The translations under genes and the position numbers were made by a program. This document shows, piece after piece, positions 1 through 5,013 of a stretch of 11,987 nucleotides of DNA; positions within the stretch are counted from its first letter, which is position 1, and the number at the start of each line of letters is the position of its first letter. The stretch comes from JANLWK01 sp031364505 (GTDB taxonomy: Bacteria > Eisenbacteria > RBG-16-71-46): the NCBI GenBank assembly GCA_031364505.1, contig JANLWK010000015.1, forward strand, positions 1 through 11,987, in the 5' to 3' direction. The notes beneath the pieces are model-generated. The model saw only the letters and a program-made list of their open reading frames with translations, made no database searches and was not told where the DNA came from.

Positions 1-1540
1 CGACGCCGTGATCCTCGTGGACGATGTAGTCGCCCAGCTTGAGCGCCGACAGCTCGGCGATCGACAGCCCACCCGCGCGGCGGAGCCGGCGACGGCGGCG
101 CTTGTAGCGCGCGAAGATCTCGTGATCGGTGAGCACCGCGACGAATGCGCCGGGCAGCGTGAACCCCGCGGTGACGAGCCCGACGCCCAGCCGCGCCCCG
201 GTATCGCCGAGCATCTCGTACAGCCGGTCGCGCTGGCCGACGTTGTCGCACAGAATCACCGGCTCGATGCCGTTGGCGCCCAGCTCGGCGAGGTGCGACT
301 TCAGCCGCTCGATCGAGCGCTGCACCGGCTCGGCCGGCCGGCAGTCGATGAACACGTTCGCGACGTAGCGGTCCGCCGCGCCGGCGCTCGCGACGGTGCC
401 CATCCAGTCGGCGCCCGGCAGCTCGTCGCGCAGGGCCTCGAGGCTCGAGCCCGGCAGGAACAGCGCCTCGGGCGCCGACACGCCGGGGAAGTGCTCGCGC
501 GCCTCCTCCGCGCCGCGTTCGATCAGTTCGTCGAGCTCCACGGCGCGATCGGCGAGCCGTCCGGGATCGTCGCAGACGAGCAGTGCCCCCTCGGGCAGGT
601 AATCGCGCAGCGTGCCGAGCGCGGGATCGTAGTGCCCGGCGAAGCGCTCGAGCCCGTCGTGGAACAGGTATCGCGCGCCGGACCCGCCGTCGTCCTCGCG
701 ATCGTCGCCGCCCCGCGCGCGCCGCAGCCGCTCGGCCACGGCGTCGGCCTCGCCCGGCTCGATGACGATCTCGAAGCGCGGCAGGATGCGGCACCTCGCG
801 AGCTGCTCGAGCGAGCGCTGCGTGCCGGCATCGAAGCGGCGCATCGAGACGATCGTTTGCCCATCGAACTCGAGGCGCACGGGATCGGGCGATCCCGACG
901 GGTACACGTCGAGGATGCCGCCGCGGCGGGCGAAGTGTCCGATCGCCTCGACCTCGGGCAGCCGCTCGTAGCCGAGGAACACGAGCCGCTCGGCAAGCCG
1001 CATCGGGTCGACGTCGCCGCCGACGCGCAGCTCGAGCACGGCCGAGCGCATGCGCGCGGGCGCCGGCACGCGCTGGAGCACGCCGCGCACCGTCGTGAGC
1101 ACGATGCCCGGTTCGCCCGCGGCGAGGCGCGACAGCGTGTCGAGCCGCTGGGCAATGATGCCGGGATGTGGCGAGCTCGGGTCGTAGGGCAGCGTGTCCG
1201 GCTCGGGAAACGCGAGCACCGAGGGGCCGCGGAAGTACTCGAGGTCGTCGCGCAGTTCCTCGAAGCTCTCGCCGCCGGGCGCCACGACCACGACGGTGCG
1301 TCCCGTTGCGCGCTGGAGCCACGCGGCGAGGAACCCGCGCGCCGATCCCGTGAGTCCGCGTACGGCGACGCGGTCGGCCCGCGCGCCGGATCGCCCGCTG
1401 GATCGCGCGGCGCGGCCGGTCGTCGCCAGACGGGACAGAATGTCGCGGGCTTCGGGCAGCCGTTCCGCGCAATCCAGCAGCGTCTCGGCCAGCTCGTTCC
1501 TGAGATAGGTCTCGGTGGCGGGACTCGGTGTGGTCGTCAC
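1..1540 (-). CDS. mfd: Transcription-repair coupling factor Mfd, N-terminal part (runs off left edge)
   Basis: This is the first 513 codons of Mfd, the ATPase that displaces stalled RNA polymerase and recruits UvrA; the translocase half lies beyond the left edge. The minus-strand frame reads through UvrB-like domains. Near residues 62-70 is GLTGSARGF, a degenerate P-loop as expected in Mfd, whose N-terminal UvrB-like module has lost ATPase function. Further on are FPEPDTLPYDPSSPHPG, a typical Mfd/UvrB-like segment, and RRGGILDVYPSG. Residues about 499-512 read LKLGDYIVHEDHGV, the hallmark opening of the RNA-polymerase-interaction (CarD-like) domain. The start is taken as GTG at 1540 because a stop lies in frame four codons upstream. 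A TTG at 1546 is a real alternative, since an AAGG lies about 7 nt before it but about 13 nt before the GTG. The gene is divergent from the plus-strand gene at 1814. The family assignment is firm; the start is moderately sure. Confidence 0.95.
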   Translation of the reverse strand, partial: MTTTPSPATETYLRNELAETLLDCAERLPEARDILSRLATTGRAARSSGRSGARADRVAVRGLTGSARGFLAAWLQRATGRTVVVVAPGGESFEELRDDLEYFRGPSVLAFPEPDTLPYDPSSPHPGIIAQRLDTLSRLAAGEPGIVLTTVRGVLQRVPAPARMRSAVLELRVGGDVDPMRLAERLVFLGYERLPEVEAIGHFARRGGILDVYPSGSPDPVRLEFDGQTIVSMRRFDAGTQRSLEQLARCRILPRFEIVIEPGEADAVAERLRRARGGDDREDDGGSGARYLFHDGLERFAGHYDPALGTLRDYLPEGALLVCDDPGRLADRAVELDELIERGAEEAREHFPGVSAPEALFLPGSSLEALRDELPGADWMGTVASAGAADRYVANVFIDCRPAEPVQRSIERLKSHLAELGANGIEPVILCDNVGQRDRLYEMLGDTGARLGVGLVTAGFTLPGAFVAVLTDHEIFARYKRRRRRLRRAGGLSIAELSALKLGDYIVHEDHGV

Positions 1541-1584
1541 GTTCAACTACTTGCCTTCAAATAGGTTGAGCATCCATTCAACGC

Positions 1585-1626
1585 AAAAAGCCGCCGCGGG
1601 AATTCGCCGGGCGGGTGGAGGCGGCT
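1585..1626 (-). terminator. Hairpin plus U-tract in the mfd leader (terminator or attenuator candidate)
   Basis: Read on the minus strand, AGCCGCC (1626-1620) can pair with GGCGGCT (1595-1589) and is followed directly by a run of five T (ending at 1585). The stem is 7 bp, but the loop is long (24 nt), which weakens the call. No convincing minus-strand gene lies just upstream to be terminated. If real, it would therefore sit in the 5' leader of mfd, about 45 nt before the start codon. Confidence 0.3.
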
Positions 1627-1813
1627 GGGAGTCCTTCGCCGCCGCGGTGACCTTAGCAAAGCAGCGTGTCGGGACCCAATTCGCCGGCCGATCCTCAACC
1701 GGCTCGTTTCCGAGGCCGATAACCCGCCAAGACCCCGCGGCCTGCCGCTGCGTCGTGGCCGTTGGAGGGTCGTGGGAGTCGAAGTGCCTGGGGAGTTGCC
1801 TGGAGGTGCTGGT

Positions 1814-2509
1814 GTGACGGATCCGGCTCGCGAGAGCGACCTGCGCTCTTCCGCTCAAGATGAACTCGATGCGATTCTTCGTGAGGCCAAGGCGGTCCGC
1901 CGCCAGGATCACGAGGAAGCGCATGACGTCGTGGACCTGCCTCCCGTGTCCGAGGAGCCGCGCCCACGCCTGACCGCGGTACCCGGTCGCGCGCCCGTGT
2001 CCGCGCCCGCGCCCGCGCGCCCGAATGCCGCGCGCGGTCTGCCCACCGGCAGCGCCGAGATCCGTTTCGACACGTTCGACATCAAGTTGAGCGATCCGGG
2101 CGAGATGAAGTTCAAGGCGCTGCGCCCGTCGATGAGGGCCATCGCGGCACTGCTGCTCGGCGTGGTCGCCGCCGCGGTGTGGATCTCGTCGCCGAACGGT
2201 GCCGGACTCCTGCGGCCGAACCCGCTGCCCGAATCGTACAACGAAGCGAGCGCGCGCTGGGCGATGGTGATCATGGCCGACCGCATCGACCGCTTCCGCG
2301 CCGAGCGGCAGCGGCTTCCCGAGACCCTCGAGGAGCTGGGGCCCGCGCCCAGCGAGTTGATCGGCTACGAACGCCTGGCGGAGGGCACCTATCGGCTGCA
2401 GGCGCCGGGATCGACCGCCCCGCTCACGCTGGGGGGTTCCACGTCGCGCGAGATCTTCGCGGCGAACAGCGTGGACATCCTGCGGCTCGGGCCGGACAAG
2501 GCGCCATGA
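1814..2509 (+). CDS. Membrane-anchored pseudopilin-like protein, no prepilin cleavage site
   Basis: This 231-aa protein belongs to no family I can name. The start is GTG 1814 because a strong GGAGGT lies 6 nt upstream; the longer frame from GTG 1772 has no such support. Residues 1-50 are charged and 51-75 are Pro/Ala-rich, so a soluble N-terminal arm is likely disordered. Residues about 108-124 (RAIAALLLGVVAAAVWI) form one transmembrane segment, followed by a probable periplasmic domain. Residues about 147-175 (ARWAMVIMADRIDRFRAERQ, then RLPETLEEL) resemble the alpha-helix and 'R/G-x-LP-x-x-L-x-E-L' turn common in type II secretion and type IV pseudopilins. No GF(T)LxE prepilin motif is present. 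The gene overlaps the next one by ATGA, so the two are probably co-translated. A role as inner-membrane component of a pilus or secretion apparatus is inference. Confidence 0.75.
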   Translation: MTDPARESDLRSSAQDELDAILREAKAVRRQDHEEAHDVVDLPPVSEEPRPRLTAVPGRAPVSAPAPARPNAARGLPTGSAEIRFDTFDIKLSDPGEMKFKALRPSMRAIAALLLGVVAAAVWISSPNGAGLLRPNPLPESYNEASARWAMVIMADRIDRFRAERQRLPETLEELGPAPSELIGYERLAEGTYRLQAPGSTAPLTLGGSTSREIFAANSVDILRLGPDKAP

Positions 2510-2955
2510 GCATCGCCATCATCGTGCTCGAACTGCTGGCGATCGTGGCGAACTTCTCGCTGCCCTTCTACCAGTCGATGTCGTTCCGCTACCACGCGGC
2601 CGACATCGTGCGGCAGATGTCGCAGGTCCGAGCGGCCGCGGAGTCGGCGCGCGCGCAGCGCGGCGCCTGGCCGCCCGAGCGCCCGCCGGGCGACACGCCG
2701 GAGGAGCTGGCGGCGTTCCTTCCGCCGGGTTTCAAGTTCACGTACGAGGACTACCAGCTCGACTGGGACCACTGGGCGGTCACGGAGCAATCGGTCGCCG
2801 GCACCGACGACGATGTCGCCGCCGTGACGGTGATCGCGAAGGACCCGCGGCTCGCGGCGATGGTCGCGCGACTCACGCGCGAGGGCGAGACGCGCTGGAC
2901 GCTCGGGAACCGCACCACGCTCGTGATCTCGCAGCCGGAGGAGCAGGCGCGCTGA
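2506..2955 (+). CDS. Small pseudopilin-like membrane protein lacking a leader peptide
   Basis: This 149-aa protein starts at ATG 2506, inside the stop of the preceding gene (ATGA), which indicates translational coupling. The N-terminus, MSIAIIVLELLAIVANFSLP followed by FYQ, looks like the mature N-terminal helix of a type IV pilin or pseudopilin: a hydrophobic run with one Glu (E9) ending in P-x-Y. It begins directly at the initiator Met, without the charged leader and Gly-Phe cleavage site. Residues about 32-55 continue with an amphipathic helix (AADIVRQMSQVRAAAESARA) and QRGAWPPE, matching the 'AENGxWP' turn of pseudopilins. The rest is a small soluble domain. It may form a membrane complex with its neighbour; the function is unknown. 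It converges on the minus-strand redoxin gene, only 13 bp away, with no visible terminator between them. Confidence 0.75.
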   Translation: MSIAIIVLELLAIVANFSLPFYQSMSFRYHAADIVRQMSQVRAAAESARAQRGAWPPERPPGDTPEELAAFLPPGFKFTYEDYQLDWDHWAVTEQSVAGTDDDVAAVTVIAKDPRLAAMVARLTREGETRWTLGNRTTLVISQPEEQAR

Positions 2956-2968
2956 GGTCGGGCGCAGC

Positions 2969-3664
2969 CTAAAGGCGCGTCGGCGTTCCCGTAGAGTCCG
3001 CGAGTGCCGCTCGCAGCGCGGACTCGAGCTCGTGATACTTCACGACGCATCGCGCGTGGCGTGGGTCGGTGCTCAGATGGTATTCCCCGCCGCCGTGAAC
3101 CCAGCGGATCTCGCCCTTGCGCCCGATCAGGAACGACACCGACGTCCAGTTCCGCTCGGGGTTCGCGTCGAGCCAGTAGCGCTCGAGCGTGCGCCAGTGT
3201 CCGTCGAACGCGATGGGCCCGTCGTAGCCGAGCCGCTTGGCGACCTCGAGCACGTGACGGTTGCCGACGCCGCGCACCGGCTTCGGATGGAACGCCGCGA
3301 CGACGACGAGGTCCGGATACTCGTGGCGCAGTCGCTCGAGTGCCGGCAGCGTCTCCTCGCAGAAGTGGCAGCCCTCGGTCCACCACCGCACGAGCACCAC
3401 GCGGCCGCGCAGGCGATCGAGCGTCAGCGGCCCGCCGCGCACCCACCGGTCGAATGCCCACGCGGGCGCGGGCTGTCCAATCAACTCGGCTCCCGAGTCC
3501 GGGTCCGGTGCGTGGCCGTGCGCGGCGTGGTCCATCGGCTCCGCCCACGACGGCGCGATCCATAGAGCGAGGACGAGCGCTGCGGCGAAGCGTGTATCGA
3601 AGCGTGTGGCGAGGCGTGTGGCGAGGCTCGTGGCGAGCCGTGTGGCGAGGCGTCGGGGCGTCAT
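2969..3664 (-). CDS. Periplasmic TlpA/ResA-like thioredoxin-fold protein (CHFC)
   Basis: This is a 231-aa exported redoxin of the TlpA/ResA/AhpC-TSA type, probably acting on protein thiols in the periplasm. The signal peptide has an h-region near residues 26-38 and likely cleavage after PSWA (residue 41). A His-rich stretch (MDHAAHGHA) follows. The redoxin domain starts at GQPAPAW (about 63-69). The active-site motif WWTEGCHFC carries the CxxC at 99-102, and FLIGRKGEIRW (178-188) is the usual strand and turn. Two oddities stand out. The residue at the normal cis-proline position, three before FLI, is Ser175. The first 24 residues are an Arg-rich array of RLAT-like units encoded by a 12-bp tandem repeat. 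ATG 3664 is the only plausible start: a stop lies upstream in frame and no other start codon occurs before the h-region. No clear ribosome binding site is seen. It is divergent from the ompA-like gene. Confidence 0.88.
   Translation of the reverse strand: MTPRRLATRLATSLATRLATRFDTRFAAALVLALWIAPSWAEPMDHAAHGHAPDPDSGAELIGQPAPAWAFDRWVRGGPLTLDRLRGRVVLVRWWTEGCHFCEETLPALERLRHEYPDLVVVAAFHPKPVRGVGNRHVLEVAKRLGYDGPIAFDGHWRTLERYWLDANPERNWTSVSFLIGRKGEIRWVHGGGEYHLSTDPRHARCVVKYHELESALRAALADSTGTPTRL
3585..3656. repeat. Six in-frame 12-bp tandem repeats in the redoxin signal peptide
   Basis: Six imperfect units of consensus GCGAGGCGTGTG (plus strand) run head to tail. On the minus strand they encode the tetrapeptide pattern L/F-A/D-T-R/S. 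Because the unit is a multiple of three, slippage would change only the length of the signal peptide n-region. Confidence 0.85.
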
Positions 3665-3665
3665 C

Positions 3666-3693
3666 TTGTGGACGACGGTATCTCATGTAGACT
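3666..3693 (+). promoter_or_regulatory. Possible sigma-70-type promoter of the ompA-like gene
   Basis: TTGTGG (3666-3671) and TAGACT (3688-3693) are separated by 16 bp. They match the -35 consensus at three leading bases and the -10 consensus at four of six. Transcription would begin near 3700, giving a leader of about 87 nt that starts at the inverted-repeat structure. In such GC-rich DNA this is only a tentative prediction. Confidence 0.28.
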
Positions 3694-3700
3694 GCCGCCC

Positions 3701-3768
3701 CAAGCAAACGGTCGCGCCGCGCTCATGATGCTTGCTCCCGGATGGACCGCGCGCCGGCCGCGACCGTT
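3701..3768 (+). promoter_or_regulatory. Structured leader with interleaved inverted repeats upstream of the ompA-like gene
   Basis: AACGGTCGCG (3707-3716) is perfectly complementary to CGCGACCGTT (3759-3768). CAAGCA (3701-3706) is complementary to TGCTTG (3729-3734). The arms are interleaved in the order of an H-type pseudoknot or of two alternative hairpins. The structure ends 6 nt before the ribosome binding site AAGGAG (3775-3780). Function is inference; the complementarity is directly visible. Confidence 0.4.
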
Positions 3769-3786
3769 CATGGAAAGGAGTCGATC

Positions 3787-4638
3787 ATGAGACTGCGCGC
3801 ATGGGCCGTGGTGTGTGCCGCCGCGTGCCTCATCGCATGCCTCGCCGCACCATCCTTCGCGGCCGACGGAGGCGCCAGCACGGATGCGAATCAGCACCGC
3901 GATCCCCACGCGCCGTGTTTCCGCTGGCCCGCGCTCGACATGGACGAAGACGGCGTGTTCGACCGCGTCGACAACTGCGTCAACACGCCGAAGGGCTGCA
4001 TCGTCGACCAGTGGGGCTGCCACACCGACGCCGACGGCGACGGCGTGTGCGACGGTGTCGACCAGTGCGCGAACACGCCGCAGGGCGACGAGGTCGACGA
4101 GCAGGGGTGCTCCGAGCGCCAGCGCACGCTGAACTCGCAGGCGCCGCCGACTCAGGTGCCGCCGCCCCAGGCGAAGGACGTCCCGCCGCCCACGGCCGAG
4201 CAGCCGCAGCCCACGCAACCCGTGAGCGAGATGGAGCGCCAGCTCGTCGAGGGCGGCAAGATCCGGCTCGAGAACGTGTACTTCGAGACGGGCAGCGCAA
4301 ATCTCTTACCGGAGTCCGAGGCCACGCTGACCGAGGCCGGCCGCACGCTCGAGAAGTTCCCCGCGCTCCGCATCGAAGTGCAGGGCCACACCGACACGCG
4401 CGGCTCGGACAAGTTCAACATGCGCCTGAGCCAGGAGCGCGCCGAATCCGTGCGCGCGTATCTACTCGGACACTTCCAGCTGGACTCCGACAAGATCATC
4501 GCGAAAGGCTACGGCGAATCGCAGCCCGAGACCGACGAGCACAACGACGAGGAGCTGCTGCGCAACCGCCGCGTCGTGCTGAACGCGCTGAACCCGGAAG
4601 ACCTGCCGCGCGGCGTTAAGGTGGAGTCGAAGCCGTAG
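3787..4638 (+). CDS. OmpA-family peptidoglycan-binding protein with calcium-binding TSP3-like repeats
   Basis: This 283-aa envelope protein starts at ATG 3787, where AAGGAG lies 6 nt upstream. The signal peptide is ambiguous: LIAC (15-18) fits a lipobox, while PSFA|AD (residue 25) fits signal peptidase I. Two thrombospondin type 3-like calcium repeats follow, DMDEDGVFDRVDNC (51-64) and DADGDGVCDGVDQC (81-94), inside a Cys-rich region with C44, C64, C71, C78, C88, C94 and C108. A Pro/Gln linker (about 119-145) leads to the OmpA C-terminal domain (about 160-270). That domain shows VYFETGSA, the GHTDTRG loop with Asp203, LSQERAESVRAYL and LRNRRVVL, the residues that bind diaminopimelate in this family. 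There is no beta-barrel, so it is Pal-like in layout and probably links the outer membrane or a surface structure to the cell wall. It is monocistronic, with a strong terminator downstream. Confidence 0.92.
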   Translation: MRLRAWAVVCAAACLIACLAAPSFAADGGASTDANQHRDPHAPCFRWPALDMDEDGVFDRVDNCVNTPKGCIVDQWGCHTDADGDGVCDGVDQCANTPQGDEVDEQGCSERQRTLNSQAPPTQVPPPQAKDVPPPTAEQPQPTQPVSEMERQLVEGGKIRLENVYFETGSANLLPESEATLTEAGRTLEKFPALRIEVQGHTDTRGSDKFNMRLSQERAESVRAYLLGHFQLDSDKIIAKGYGESQPETDEHNDEELLRNRRVVLNALNPEDLPRGVKVESKP

Positions 4639-4669
4639 ACACCGCGTCGCGACTGTGCGCTGAAGCACG

Positions 4670-4710
4670 AGGCCCCGCGCGAAACGAGAGCGCGGGGCCT
4701 TGGTGTTTTT
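4670..4710 (+). terminator. Rho-independent terminator of the ompA-like gene
   Basis: AGGCCCCGCGC (4670-4680) pairs perfectly with GCGCGGGGCCT (4690-4700), an 11-bp stem with a 9-nt loop (GAAACGAGA). It is followed by TGGTGTTTTT. It begins 31 nt after the ompA-like stop codon. The minus-strand side has no U-tract, so it looks unidirectional. Confidence 0.9.
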
Positions 4711-4762
4711 GGGCGACGCGGGGTGGCGCGTGGACGCGGGCGCGCGGCTCGTCGTTTGGGGC

Positions 4763-4782
4763 AACTTGCGCCGGCGCAAGTT
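4763..4782. repeat. Perfect 20-bp palindrome
   Basis: AACTTGCGCCGGCGCAAGTT is fully self-complementary with no spacer. It lies about 50 bp after the terminator and about 25 bp before the tandem repeat array. It could be a dimeric-protein binding site or a cruciform-forming element. No T-tract follows on either strand, so it is not an obvious terminator. Confidence 0.85.
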
Positions 4783-4805
4783 CTGTTCAGTCGCGTCGAA
4801 CTTTG

Positions 4806-4988
4806 CCCGTCCCGGGGCAGGTAACGGCGTGTACACCGAGTGTGAACGGCGTGGACGACTCGTGTGAAACCTGCTCCGGGGCAGGTAACGACGTGTACAT
4901 CGAGTATGAATGGCGTGGACGATTCGCGCGCAAACCTGCCCCGGGGCAGGTAATGGCGTGTACACGGGTGTGGGTGGCGTGGACGATT
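4806..4988. repeat. Three tandem 64/65-bp repeat units, each headed by a 16-bp palindrome
   Basis: Unit 1 is 4806-4869, unit 2 is 4870-4934 and unit 3 starts at 4935 and decays near 4988. Each unit begins with a palindromic head: CCTGCCCCGGGGCAGG, perfect at 4935-4950, one mismatch at 4870-4885, and a degenerate left arm at 4806-4821. Each then has two related sub-units of about 22 bp, AACGGCGTGTACACCGAGTG (from 4823) and AACGGCGTGGACGACTCGTG (from 4845) in unit 1. There are no variable spacers. The array sits just past the end of the minus-strand operon. It resembles an intergenic palindromic or dispersed repeat family, but I do not recognise a named one. Confidence 0.85.
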
Positions 4989-5013
4989 CCCGCTTTACGG
5001 TCGCGTGCGGCGA

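Larger units (their letters stand above)
4639..5013. other. Non-coding interval between convergent ompA-like gene and bat operon
   Basis: This 375-bp stretch has no credible gene. It holds the ompA-like terminator, a 20-bp perfect palindrome and three tandem repeat units, each listed separately. Frames that stay open across it arise from the repeat composition. No intrinsic terminator with a U-tract is seen for the minus-strand operon that ends at 5014. Confidence 0.8.

Noticed and set aside
8..1564. Long plus-strand open frame of 518 codons opposite mfd
   Set aside because: It is antisense to a firm Mfd match; composition is Arg/Ala/His-rich with no domain, as expected for a shadow frame in GC-rich DNA.
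1695..1967. Minus-strand frame upstream of mfd as a small gene ended by the 1585-1626 hairpin
   Set aside because: It overlaps the well-supported plus-strand gene at 1814 in antisense and its product shows no sensible domain or signal.
4806..4988. CRISPR array
   Set aside because: Units are contiguous 64/65-bp tandem copies without unique spacers, too few and too long, and no cas gene is in the window.
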